Assembly (NCBI RefSeq): GCF_020012125.1
Contig: NZ_JAIFAG010000001.1
Coordinates: 2,170,001 to 2,234,000, forward strand
DNA from: Hymenobacter psoromatis
GTDB taxonomy: Bacteria; Bacteroidota; Bacteroidia; Cytophagales; Hymenobacteraceae
Reading direction: 5' to 3'
Length of the DNA stretch: 64,000 nucleotides
In this document: one piece after another, positions 46,306-55,100 of the stretch
How the letters are laid out: every line of letters begins with the position of its first letter
Position numbering within the stretch: the first letter of the stretch is position 1
Translations under genes and position numbers: made by a program
Notes under the pieces: generated by a model
Databases searched by the model: none
Told to the model about the DNA's origin: nothing
What the model saw: only the letters and a program-made list of their open reading frames with translations

Positions 46306-47601
46306 ATGCCTACGCTTCCTTTAGTTGCTGCGCCACCGCTACCAGTAGTTGTGCTGGGCGGTGGCGCAGCGGGCTTTTTCGGGGCTATTGCCTGCGCCGA
46401 AGCCAACCCGCGCCAGCCGGTTTTTTTACTGGAGAAAAGCCTGAAACTGTTAGGCAAGGTGCGCATCTCAGGCGGTGGGCGCTGCAACGTAACCCACGCC
46501 TGCGAATCGGCGGCGCAGCTGGTGCAGCACTACCCCCGCGGCGGCCGGCAGCTCAAGGAAGCCTTCCGGCAGTTTGGTGTGGCCGATACGGTGGCGTGGT
46601 TCGCCAAGCGGGGGGTAGGGCTCAAGACGGAGGCCGATGGCCGTATGTTTCCGACCACCGACAGCAGCGAAACCATTGCGCGGGCGCTCGAAGACGCGGC
46701 TCGCCGCGCCGGCGTCTGGGTACTCACCCGCACTGCCGCCGAGGAGATAACGGCCCTGCCGGACGGCGGCTTCACCCTGAAAATCAGCGGGGAAAGTAGC
46801 GCGGCCCTAGGCTCTGAGCTGCGGGTGGCGCGGGTGCTAGTGGCCACGGGCGGCAGCCCCAAATCAGGGTCCTACGACTGGCTGCGTGCCTTGGGCCATA
46901 CCATTGCCGAGCCGGTACCTTCGCTATTTACGTTCAACGTGCCGGCCTCGCCGCTGCGCGAGCTGCCGGGCGTGAGCGTGCCCCACGCGCGGGTGGTGCT
47001 GGCCGGCGAAAAGCTGCAATACGAAGGCCCGCTACTCGTGACGCATTGGGGCGTGAGCGGCCCGGCCGTGCTCAAGCTCTCGGCCTGGGGGGCGCGCCGC
47101 CTGCACGAGCTGGGCTACCACGGTACGGCGCTCATCAACTGGGTGCCCACCCACACCGACGAAACGCTCCGCCCCTGGGCGCAGACTTTCCGCCTCGATA
47201 ACGGCAAGAAGCAGGTGGCCGCGCACCCGCAATTTGGCCTCCCTACCCGCCTCTGGCGCACGCTGGCGACCGAAGCCGGCATTGGCCCCGAGTTGCGGTG
47301 GAACGAGGTGCCCGCCAAAGCCCAGAGCCGCCTACTAGAGCTACTGCTACGCACACCCTTGCAGGTGCAGGGCAAGACTACCCACAAGGACGAATTTGTA
47401 ACCTGCGGCGGCATCCCGCTCAGCGAAGTAAATCTGGCTACAATGGAAAGCCGCCGCGTGCCAGGACTTTATTTTGCCGGCGAGGTACTTGATATTGATG
47501 GTATTACGGGCGGCTTTAATTTTCAAGCGGCCTGGACGACGGGCTTCCTGGCGGGGCGCGCAATGGCGGTGGCCGTCCCTATCCCCCTCTTGGCTGGGTA
47601 G
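46306..47601 (+). CDS. BaiN/HI0933-type NAD(P)/FAD-dependent oxidoreductase
   Basis: A 431-residue flavoprotein. The FAD-binding GGGAAGFFGAI motif is at about 18-28, and KVRISGGGRCNVTHACE (about 51-67) is the hallmark of the HI0933/YhiN group. ATGGSPKSGSYDWLRALGH and CGGIPLSEVNLATMESRRVPGLYFAGEVLDIDG, split here by family order, form the second half of the FAD fold, with GFNFQAAWTTG at the end. Some relatives act in bile-acid dehydroxylation but most have no known substrate. Start ATG 46306 is standard. A partial minus-7 box (TATCTTTA) lies just upstream, so the gene could have its own promoter. Confidence 0.9.
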   Translation: MPTLPLVAAPPLPVVVLGGGAAGFFGAIACAEANPRQPVFLLEKSLKLLGKVRISGGGRCNVTHACESAAQLVQHYPRGGRQLKEAFRQFGVADTVAWFAKRGVGLKTEADGRMFPTTDSSETIARALEDAARRAGVWVLTRTAAEEITALPDGGFTLKISGESSAALGSELRVARVLVATGGSPKSGSYDWLRALGHTIAEPVPSLFTFNVPASPLRELPGVSVPHARVVLAGEKLQYEGPLLVTHWGVSGPAVLKLSAWGARRLHELGYHGTALINWVPTHTDETLRPWAQTFRLDNGKKQVAAHPQFGLPTRLWRTLATEAGIGPELRWNEVPAKAQSRLLELLLRTPLQVQGKTTHKDEFVTCGGIPLSEVNLATMESRRVPGLYFAGEVLDIDGITGGFNFQAAWTTGFLAGRAMAVAVPIPLLAG

Positions 47602-47727
47602 CCGGCCGTACAGGAATTACGGGCGTGGGGGCAACCAAAATTTCGGCTTCTTTAAGCTCGGCCGTAACCCTGCGGGCCGTTGGCTAGTAAACCTGTCCGT
47701 ATTCTCCATCTAAAATTACATTCCATC

Positions 47728-48180
47728 ATGGAAGCCAAAGCCACGCAAACCCTGCTCAACGAACTCATCGAAACCCTGAAGGATGGCCAGAAAGGCTACG
47801 CCGACGCGATGGTGGACGTGAAAGACGCACACCTCAAGGACCTGTTCAAGAAGTACTCTGCCCAGCGTGCCAGTTACGTCACGGAGCTAGAAGACCAGAT
47901 GTTCAAGTTGGACCTTAAGCCCGATACCAACGAGGGCTCTTCCATCACGGGTACCATTCACCACGCCTGGATTGATTTGAAAGCCGCCGTAACCGGCCAC
48001 GACAACCACGCTATCCTGGCCGAGTGCGAGCGCGGCGAAGACGTAGCCAAAAAGGCTTACGAAGTAGCTGGTAAGGCGCAGGACTTACCTAGTGCTCTTA
48101 AGTCAATTATTGAAAAGCAAGCCCAGGGTGTAAAAGCCGCCCACGACGAGATTCGCGGCCTGCGCGATTCGTCCAAATAG
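47728..48180 (+). CDS. DUF2383 four-helix bundle protein (PA2169 family)
   Basis: A 150-residue all-helical protein. Helices include LNELIETLKDGQKGYADAM, DLFKKYSAQRASYVTELE and CERGEDVAKKAYEVAG, with Glu and His residues positioned like a ferritin-like bundle. Family members (DUF2383, PA2169) are small cytoplasmic proteins of unclear, possibly stress-related, function. ATG 47728 (MEAKATQTLLNEL) fits the family start; the 16-codon extension is spacer. The gene ends where a REP-type element begins (48181). Confidence 0.9.
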   Translation: MEAKATQTLLNELIETLKDGQKGYADAMVDVKDAHLKDLFKKYSAQRASYVTELEDQMFKLDLKPDTNEGSSITGTIHHAWIDLKAAVTGHDNHAILAECERGEDVAKKAYEVAGKAQDLPSALKSIIEKQAQGVKAAHDEIRGLRDSSK

Positions 48181-48234
48181 ACCACTGATTTTAGCAGATT
48201 GCACAGATTCTGTAGACGACGCTTTCTGTAGAGA

Positions 48235-48269
48235 AGAGAGGCTGCTATACAAGCAGCCTCTCTTTTTTT
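48235..48269 (+). terminator. terminator after DUF2383 gene
   Basis: AGAGAGGCTGCT (48235-48246) pairs with AGCAGCCTCTCT (48252-48263) and is followed by a T-run on the plus strand. Confidence 0.8.
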
Positions 48270-48297
48270 GCATGAGATATTCTGGTTCGGCATTTAA

Positions 48298-48340
48298 GTA
48301 ATAAGCAAGGGCTACCCATTGGGTAGCCCTTGCTTATTAC
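48298..48340. terminator. 20-bp perfect hairpin, likely DeaD-side terminator
   Basis: GTAATAAGCAAGGGCTACCC (48298-48317) pairs perfectly with 48321-48340 around ATT. It is the hairpin nearer to the minus-strand helicase and may end its transcript, though no T-tract follows on that strand. Confidence 0.65.
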
Positions 48341-48390
48341 CCGAAAAACGTCGTCCACAAAATCCGTGAAATCCGCTAAAATCAGTGGTT

Positions 48391-50406
48391 CTATTCGTCG
48401 AAGCTCTCGCGCTTGCCCTTGTAGCCGCCGCCGCTTTGGCTGCTTTGACCGCCCTGGCCGCCTTTGTAGCCGCCGCGCTGGTAGCTGCTGCCGCCTTCGC
48501 GGTTGCCGCCGTAGCTGCTACCCCCGCCGCGGTTGCCGTAGCTGCTGCCGCCACCCTGGCCACCCTGGCCACCCTGGCCGCCCTGGCCGCTCTGGCCACC
48601 TTTATAGCCGCCGCCGTAGCTGCTGCCGCCTTCGCGGCGGTCGCCGTAACTACCGCCCCGGTTGTTACCGCTGCCGTAGGGCGGGCGGCCACCTTCGCGG
48701 CGGTCGCCGCCGCCGAAGCCGCCTTCGCGACGCTCAGGGCGGTTCAGGCCCTCTTCTTTGGCCGCCGCATCTTGCACCGGGGTAGCGATACTGAACGTAA
48801 CGGGCTGACCCTGAATACTACTGCGACCAAGCTGGCCTACGATGTCCTCCGCAAATTCGTTGGGCACTTCCACGAAGCTGAACTTGTCGTAGAGGGCGAT
48901 ATCGCCAACTTTATTGCCGGGCAGGTTGGAGTTTTCGGCAATCAAGTCCACTACGTCGCGGGGGTGCAGGCGGTCCTTTTTGCCCATGCTGATGAAGAGG
49001 CGCGTGTAGCCGGGGCGCGAGGCTCCTTTTTCACGGCTGGCATCGAGGCTTTGCTCGTTGCGCTTGTCCTCTTTCATCGTCATTTTGAGCAGGGCCGCCG
49101 CGATGTCAAGCGAAGTAATTTCCTCGCTCTGGTCGAGCAGGCGCTGCACGCGGCCAATGTATTTATCCAGGTTACCTTTTTCCACTACCTCCTTTATCTG
49201 GTTGAGGAAGAGGGTCGTCTTCACTTCCGACACGTCGGCAAACGAGGGCACTTGCTCCAGCTTGATATCGGCCTTAGTGAAGCGCATGATGTCGCGCAGC
49301 TTATAAATATCGCGGCCACTCACGAAAGTGAAGGCGCGGCCACTCTTACCGGCGCGGCCCGTGCGGCCGATGCGGTGCACATAATACTCCTCGTCAGCGG
49401 GCAGGTCGTAGTTAAACACGGCCTCCACGTCGTCCACGTCGATGCCGCGGGCGGCTACGTCGGTGGCTACCAGGATTTCCAAGGTGTTCTTACGAAACTT
49501 GTCGAGCGTGTTCTGGCGCTGGGCCTGGCTCATGTCGCCGTGCAGGCCGTCGGCGAAATAGCCCTTGGCTTGCAGGTCCGACACGATATCATCCACCATG
49601 CGCTTCGTATTAGCGAAAATAATGGTTGACTTGAGGCTATACATATCGAGGATGCGCGTGAGCACGTCCTTCTTCTGCGGGCCGCGCACCTCAAAGTAGC
49701 TTTGCTCGATGTTCGAGACCGTCATCTGCTGGTGGTTGACCTTCACTACCTGCGGGTCGCGCTGGTACTTCTTGGTCATCTCCATAATCGGTTTGCTCAT
49801 CGTGGCCGAGAAGAATACCGTCTGGTGGTCTTGCGGCATCTTGCTGAGCACGAACTCGATATCATCCCGAAAGCCCATGTCGAGCATCTCGTCGGCTTCG
49901 TCCAAAATGATTTTGGTAGCCTTGTCGAGCTTCAGCGTGCCGCGCTCGATATGGTCCATGACGCGGCCGGGTGTGCCAATCACGATTTGCACGCCGCGCT
50001 CCAGGGCGCGGAACTGCCGGTCGTAGCTGCTACCCCCGTAAATGGGGACTACGGCCAGACCTTTCTTGTACTTGCCCAGCTTCTGGATTTCGCCCGACAC
50101 CTGCACCGCTAGCTCGCGGGTAGGGCAGAGCACGATAACCTGCACGTCGCGGCTCTCGCCGTCTACGCCCTCAATGGCCGGAATGGCGAAGGCGGCCGTC
50201 TTGCCGGTGCCCGTCTGGGCCTGGCCAATAACGTCTTTGCCAGCGAGCAGCGCCGGAATAGCGGCCGCCTGAATGGGCGAGGCTTCCTCGTAGCCCATGT
50301 CGGTGATGGCGCGCTGTACTTCGGGCGAGAGGTTTAGTTCGTCGAAGCGCACTTTGGCCTTTTCGGCCGCCTTGGGGGCCGTTTGTTCTACTTGTTCGGT
50401 ATCCAT
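48391..50406 (-). CDS. DEAD-box RNA helicase, DeaD/CsdA type
   Basis: A 671-residue cold-shock-type RNA helicase. Motifs: Q-motif region SPIQAAAIPALL, Walker A AQTGTGKT, PTREL, TPGR, LDEADEMLDMG, FSATM, ARGID and HRIGRTGRAG. A DbpA-like RNA-binding domain follows (about 470-560, LFISMGKKDRLHPRDVVDLI), then a long Gly/Gln/Arg-rich tail. This layout is that of DeaD/CsdA, which unwinds rRNA and mRNA at low temperature and in ribosome assembly. ATG 50406 is chosen; the 41-codon upstream extension looks like leader. A minus-7 box 246 nt upstream implies a long 5' leader. It lies downstream of a cold-shock protein gene on the same strand. Confidence 0.95.
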   Translation of the reverse strand: MDTEQVEQTAPKAAEKAKVRFDELNLSPEVQRAITDMGYEEASPIQAAAIPALLAGKDVIGQAQTGTGKTAAFAIPAIEGVDGESRDVQVIVLCPTRELAVQVSGEIQKLGKYKKGLAVVPIYGGSSYDRQFRALERGVQIVIGTPGRVMDHIERGTLKLDKATKIILDEADEMLDMGFRDDIEFVLSKMPQDHQTVFFSATMSKPIMEMTKKYQRDPQVVKVNHQQMTVSNIEQSYFEVRGPQKKDVLTRILDMYSLKSTIIFANTKRMVDDIVSDLQAKGYFADGLHGDMSQAQRQNTLDKFRKNTLEILVATDVAARGIDVDDVEAVFNYDLPADEEYYVHRIGRTGRAGKSGRAFTFVSGRDIYKLRDIMRFTKADIKLEQVPSFADVSEVKTTLFLNQIKEVVEKGNLDKYIGRVQRLLDQSEEITSLDIAAALLKMTMKEDKRNEQSLDASREKGASRPGYTRLFISMGKKDRLHPRDVVDLIAENSNLPGNKVGDIALYDKFSFVEVPNEFAEDIVGQLGRSSIQGQPVTFSIATPVQDAAAKEEGLNRPERREGGFGGGDRREGGRPPYGSGNNRGGSYGDRREGGSSYGGGYKGGQSGQGGQGGQGGQGGGSSYGNRGGGSSYGGNREGGSSYQRGGYKGGQGGQSSQSGGGYKGKRESFDE
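48551..48595. repeat. 9-bp tandem repeat in the DeaD tail
   Basis: Five 9-bp units, three exact CCACCCTGG and two variants (CCGCCCTGG, CCGCTCTGG), encode Gly-Gln-Gly-type repeats of the disordered tail. The run is in frame and could expand or contract by slippage without breaking the gene. Confidence 0.75.
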
Positions 50407-50651
50407 AATCGGAACTGAAAGGGGGTTAGGGCCACCTGGTTTTCCAAAACCGGGGTGGCATAAAGGGAAAAGAGACTTACGCTCTGAAAACAGCCGGCTC
50501 AACAGCGGCGGCGCTTCTTCCCTCCTCAACCTTTCCTGACAGTGACAAGGCGGAAAAAATACGACCGAACTAAACGGGAACTACTCGGCAGCCAACTACT
50601 TAACTCTGGGCCACCCCGGCCACTCAATGGGGCCATTCTCAAATGCGGGTG

Positions 50652-50659
50652 CAAAGGTA
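50652..50659 (-). promoter_or_regulatory. TAnnTTTG minus-7 box upstream of the DeaD-type gene
   Basis: On the minus strand this reads TACCTTTG in an AT-rich stretch. It would give an untranslated leader of about 240 nt before ATG 50406. The upstream TTG element is not clear. Confidence 0.5.
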
Positions 50660-50722
50660 CGTATTTTTTCTCATAAAAGCTATTTTTTATTTATGATATC
50701 GTTTGGTTACATCCGTGCCGTA

Positions 50723-50744
50723 GAGACGCGACCCATCGCGTCTC
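50723..50744. repeat. REP-like hairpin, GTAGAGACGCGA family
   Basis: GAGACGCGA (50723-50731) pairs with TCGCGTCTC (50736-50744) around CCCA, preceded by CCGTA. It is a short member of the dispersed GTAGAGACGC repeats. Confidence 0.65.
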
Positions 50745-50785
50745 TCACGCAGGAACGAAGCAGTTGGACATAAATTCCACAAACA

Positions 50786-50821
50786 AGAAGGGCGCCTTTC
50801 CGGCTGGAAAGGCGCCCTTCT
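50786..50821 (-). terminator. terminator after the cold-shock gene
   Basis: A 16-bp perfect stem (50786-50801 with 50806-50821) with a 4-nt loop lies 24 nt past the cold-shock gene stop codon, followed on the minus strand by a T-rich stretch. Confidence 0.85.
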
Positions 50822-50845
50822 GGCAGTTACGAAAAGTGCTTTTGC

Positions 50846-51043
50846 TTAGAGCAGCGACACTTTTACAGCGTTCGGACCCTTGCGGCCCTGGGCTTCCTCG
50901 TACTGAACCTTGTCTTTCTCCTGTAGCGACTTAGCGTCTACGAGGTCGGTGACGTGAACGAAGATGTCTTGGCCAGTATCGTCGTTTTTGATGAAACCAA
51001 ATCCTTTGGTCTCATTGAAGAATTTTACCGTTCCGGTCGGCAT
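50846..51043 (-). CDS. cold-shock protein, CspA family
   Basis: A 65-residue single cold-shock domain, a small OB-fold RNA/DNA chaperone that melts mRNA structure. RNP1 is KGFGFIKND (13-21) and RNP2 is DIFVHVTDL (26-34), the paired RNA-binding motifs. The protein is full length. Its leader is long: a TAnnTTTG box lies about 110 nt upstream of the ATG, in line with thermo-sensing leaders of many csp genes. It precedes a DeaD-type helicase on the same strand, with a terminator between. Confidence 0.96.
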   Translation of the reverse strand: MPTGTVKFFNETKGFGFIKNDDTGQDIFVHVTDLVDAKSLQEKDKVQYEEAQGRKGPNAVKVSLL

Positions 51044-51151
51044 AATAAAAAAAATATTTGGGTGTCATCAAGACCCGGCGGGAAGCTGGGGACCTAAGAT
51101 GCAAATACACCGGAGCGGACCGGAACAGCACCACAGAGCCTTGAGTTGCGC

Positions 51152-51159
51152 CAAAGATA
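51152..51159 (-). promoter_or_regulatory. TAnnTTTG minus-7 box for the cold-shock gene
   Basis: On the minus strand this reads TATCTTTG, a full match to the Bacteroidota minus-7 consensus. It predicts a leader of roughly 100 nt. Confidence 0.5.
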
Positions 51160-51198
51160 GACAAAATTCCCGAACTTCGTCCATCCCAAAAAAAAGTT

Positions 51199-51618
51199 AT
51201 GGACACGCCCGCGGCCCCTACCCACGCTTACGCTCACGTCTTTACCGTCGAGGCTAGTGACATCGACCAGCTCGGCCACGCCAACAACGTGGCCTACGTG
51301 CGCTGGGTGCAGGAAGTGGCCGCCGCCCACTGGCACCACTTCTTCCCGCCCACTGAGGCCCTACCCCCCCAGGTGTGGGTAATCCAGGAGCACCGCGTGC
51401 GCTATCTACGCTCGGCCTACGCCGGCGACGAGCTGCGCGCCTACACCTGGGTAGCCGACGTGAAGGGAGCCAGCTCCAAGCGCCTCACCCGCATCGAGCG
51501 CGTGGCCGACGGGCAGCTGCTGTGCGCCGCCGAAACGCAGTGGGTGTTGCTGGATGCGGGAAGTGGCCGGCCGGTGCGGGTGCCGGGGGAATGGGCGGAA
51601 TTGTTGCTGTCTGGTTAA
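51199..51618 (+). CDS. acyl-CoA thioesterase, 4HBT hotdog fold
   Basis: A 139-residue hotdog-fold thioesterase. The catalytic region IDQLGHANNVAYVRWVQE (about 22-39) has the Asp and the HxNN-like segment typical of the YbgC/4-hydroxybenzoyl-CoA thioesterase group. It would hydrolyse acyl-CoA thioesters in the cytoplasm. It is divergent from the cold-shock gene (155 bp apart) and ends 3 nt from the convergent unknown gene. The acyl group cannot be predicted. Confidence 0.9.
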   Translation: MDTPAAPTHAYAHVFTVEASDIDQLGHANNVAYVRWVQEVAAAHWHHFFPPTEALPPQVWVIQEHRVRYLRSAYAGDELRAYTWVADVKGASSKRLTRIERVADGQLLCAAETQWVLLDAGSGRPVRVPGEWAELLLSG

Positions 51619-51621
51619 CAT

Positions 51622-52107
51622 CTAGGCGAAGCCGTGAATAAAAACTGGGGCGGCCTTTTTTCTTTTCAAATTAATGACGGTGTTAAAATAACTGCTGCCA
51701 CCGTCGAATACAACAAACCGTTTAGTAGTCAATTCTTTGTATTCTTTTTGCTCTCCTTCTTCTTTAGCGAACGCGTTTATTTCAACTATTTTATTTCCCT
51801 TTTTATCGAGTTTAGCTTCATATTGTATTCCATAGTTACCCGATAAAATCTTCATTTGCTTATACTTATAGGATACCCGATGATTGTATCTAGAAACCGC
51901 TTTTGATAAAAGCATTTTCATGGCCTCAAATTCAGTCTGAGTCAGTTGTATATCGGATGGGAGTTCATAATACTCATAGGTTATTTCATCAGATTCAGTG
52001 CACGTGCTATACCCTTGTGGCTTATAGTGGTTAATCTCCGGGAATGCTCGGGTACCCATTATAACTGCACAAAAAATCAAAGCGGCTTTTCGAGTATTAT
52101 TTGTCAT
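51622..52107 (-). CDS. hypothetical protein, AT-rich, possibly exported
   Basis: A 161-residue protein I do not recognise. The N-terminus (NNTRKAALIFCAVIMGTRAF) is basic and then hydrophobic, like a signal peptide. The rest is rich in Lys, Glu and Tyr, including YEYYELPSDIQLTQTEFEAM and AKLDKKGNKIVEINAFAKEE. Base composition is clearly lower in GC than both flanking genes, which suggests recent acquisition. It lies 3 nt from the convergent thioesterase and is divergent from the helicase-nuclease. Its codon pattern supports a true gene. Confidence 0.7.
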   Translation of the reverse strand: MTNNTRKAALIFCAVIMGTRAFPEINHYKPQGYSTCTESDEITYEYYELPSDIQLTQTEFEAMKMLLSKAVSRYNHRVSYKYKQMKILSGNYGIQYEAKLDKKGNKIVEINAFAKEEGEQKEYKELTTKRFVVFDGGSSYFNTVINLKRKKAAPVFIHGFA

Positions 52108-52135
52108 AGTTTGAGTTTATTTATCTTTTTACTTA

Positions 52136-55100
52136 ATGCCTGCCCCATTCCGCATCTATTCCGCCTCGGCCGGCTCCGGCAAGACGTACCAATTAACAAA
52201 AGAATACCTGAAGCTGGCCCTGGGCTACCCCCAGCCGGCCGACCCCACGGGCGAGCGGTTCTTTAACCCGAGCTATTTCAAGAGCATTCTAGCCATCACC
52301 TTCACCAACGACGCGGCGGGCGAGATGAAAGAGCGCATCGTGGGCGCGCTGCGGCGCTTCGCACAAGAGGCGGAGGATGAGCCCAATGATTTACTGGCGG
52401 AGGTAGCGGCCGAGCTGGCGCAGGAAAAACAATTGCCGCCGCACCTGCGCACGCCGGCCGAGTGGCAGCGCGAGGTGCGGCGGCGGGCAGCGGCCACGTT
52501 TCGGCTGGTGCTTTACCACTACGCCGACTTCGCGGTGAGCACGATTGACTCGTTTGTGCAGCGCATCGTGACGGCTTTTACGCGGGAGCTAGGCCTACCC
52601 GCTGCCTTTGAGGTGGAGCTGGATACCGACAGCGTGCTGCGCTCGGCGGTGGCCGCGCTGATTGACAAGGTAAACCGCGACCCGCAAAGCAAGCTGCTGA
52701 GCCAGACGCTGGCCGACTACGCGCTGGGCCAAGCCGAGCAGGGCCGCAACTGGAACAAGCTGCCCGACGAGTTGCTGGACTTCGGCCGGGCGCTTTTCAA
52801 CGAGAGCGTGCACGAGGCTGTGGCGCAACTGAGCCAGAAAACGATGGCCGATTTTCGAGCTTTGGACCAGGAAATCCGTACCCGGCAGCGGGCGGCCGAG
52901 GCAGCGGTGCAGGCGCAGGCCGACCACGCGCTGGCCGTGCTGGCGGCGGGCGGCATCGAGGCCGAGCACCTGGCCAGCGGTAGCAGCGGCATCTACGGGC
53001 ACTTCATGAAGTGGGAGCGCTGGTTGAATCCGCCCGACAAGGACGGGATTTTCCCGACCGCGACGGCCCGCAAAACCATCGAAAGCGGCAAGTGGTGGAG
53101 CGAAAAGGGTAAGAAAGCCGGTCTGGTATCCGCTATTGAGGCCGCCCAGCCCGCCTTGGAAGATGCCTTTGGTGAGCTGCTGGCGCTGCGCGAGGAGTAC
53201 TTGCCGGGCTACGTGCTGCTGGGCGCAGTGCAGCCGTTTTTATTCCATACCTCGCTGCTGAGTGAATTAAATAAACTAGTAGAAGAAATCAGCCGCGAGC
53301 GTAACGTGGTATTGATTTCGGAATTTAATCGACGTATTGCGACTATCGTGCTCAACGAGCCGGTACCGTTTATTTACGAGCGGCTGGGCGAAAAATACCG
53401 CCACTTATTAATTGACGAGTTTCAGGACACGTCAGTTTTGCAATGGAATAATTTGCTACCCCTCGTGGAAAATGCGGTGGGCAACGGCGGGCTTTCGCTT
53501 GCCGTGGGCGATGCCAAGCAGGCCATTTACCGCTGGCGCGGCGGTGAGCTGGAGCAAATTCTGCGGTTGCATCAGGGTAATACCGACGCGCTAGCGGCTC
53601 GCGCCCGCGACGCCAATATGCAGCGTATTTTGGAGGAGCGTTATTATGCGTTGCGGCAGAATCTGGAGCCGCGTTCGCTGGCGATTAATTACCGGAGTGA
53701 GCCGGCGATAATTAGCTTTAATAATAATTTTTTCACTTACGTGCGAGAGCGCAGTGGGGAGCACGAGGTAGTGCAGGGAATTTTCGAGCCGGGGTTTCGG
53801 CAGGCGGCGCCCGGCAACACCTCACCCCCTAGCCCCCTCTCCAAAAGAGAGGGGGGACTAGCTTTTAATTCTAGCGCTAGTCTATTACTAGAAGCTAGTT
53901 CCCCCTCTCTTTTGGAAAATGCGCATCAAGCATTTTTTCGGGGGCTAGGGGGTGAGGTAATCGTTGGCGGCCACGTCGAATTACTCTTCACCCACGACGA
54001 CGCGCCCGCCCGGCGCTACGCGCCTACCCCCGGCCAATACCTCGATGCGCCGCTGCCCGGCTACCTACCCGATGCCACGCTCGACTACCCGGAAAGTACC
54101 TGCTATCTGACTTTGCAGCTAGTGGAGCAGGCGCTGGCCGAGGGCTACCACTTGCGCGACGTGGCCGTGCTGTGCCGCACCCGCGCCCAGAGCCGACTGC
54201 TGGCTAAGTTCTTGAAGGAGCGCGGGTTTCCGATAATTTCGGCTGATTCACTGGCCTTGCAATTTGCGGAGGTGGTGAACCTGGTAGTGGCCGTGATGCG
54301 GGTGCTGCACCAGGGTAGCGACACGCTGGCGCGGGCCGAGGCGCTGCTGCTCGTGGACCGCGTGGTGCGCCGCCTACCCCCCACCCCGGCGCGCGCCCGA
54401 CACATTGCCGACGTGGCAAATCAAAAGGAAAGTAGCAAGCCGTTTTTCAATGAATTACGCGAATTAGGTTTTAATGTCGAGGAAGATAAAATCGGTAATT
54501 TGGGCTTGTACGAATTAACGGAGAAACTACTGGGAATTTTTAAATTATTGGGCGCTAATTCGGAGAGTGACTATTTATTCAGGTTTCTGGATTTGACGCT
54601 GGAATTTAGCTTGAAATACGGAAATAATCTAGGTAATTTTCTGACGCATTGGGAGGAGCGCAAGGGCACGCTGAGCATTAACGCGCCGGGCGGGGCCGAT
54701 GCCATTACCATTACGACCGTGCACAAGGCTAAGGGGCTGGCATATGGCATCGTCATCGTGCCGTTTGCGGACTGGGCGCTGGTACCCCGTACCGACACGC
54801 TGCTCTGGGGCCGCCTTGCCGCAGCCGATAAGCCCCTGCCCGAGCTGCCCGACGTGGCCGTAGTGCGCCTCAACAAAACGCTCAGCCACACGCCCCTGGC
54901 GGCGCAGGATGCCGAGGAGCGCGAAAAAACGCTACTCGACGGCCTCAACACGCTGTACGTGGCGTTTACCCGGCCCCGGCACCGGCTTTACGTGTTGAGC
55001 AAAGCGCTCGCCGAAGCGCGCAAAACCACCAGCGAACTGCCGCCTAGCCCTACCCCCCTGCCGGCGGCCGACCAGGGGCCGGCCCGCGACGTGGCCGATT

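Larger units (their letters stand above)
48181..48389. repeat. nested REP-type inverted repeat between convergent genes
   Basis: Arms 48181-48221 and 48349-48389 are 41 nt each and complementary at most positions. The left arm starts directly after the DUF2383 stop codon and the right arm ends one base before the stop codon of the DeaD-type gene. The arms contain TTTAGCAGATT/AATC(C)GCTAAA, like the element at 34993-35205. Two further hairpins lie inside (separate entries). Confidence 0.75.
50407..50845. other. 439-bp region between cspA-like and deaD-like genes
   Basis: No gene is seen. It holds the likely deaD leader with an upstream TAnnTTTG box, a short GAGACGCGA hairpin (50723-50744) and a terminator for the cold-shock gene (50786-50821). 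The stretch at 50,660-50,710 is AT-rich, as upstream of a promoter. Confidence 0.6.

Noticed and set aside
48551..48595. 9-bp tandem repeat as a CRISPR or minisatellite locus
   Set aside because: The units are in frame within the Gly/Gln-rich helicase tail and have no spacers.
48385..49629. 414-codon plus-strand open frame opposite the DeaD-type gene
   Set aside because: Ala/Val-rich low-complexity product generated from the antisense of the Gly-rich tail; no domain pattern.
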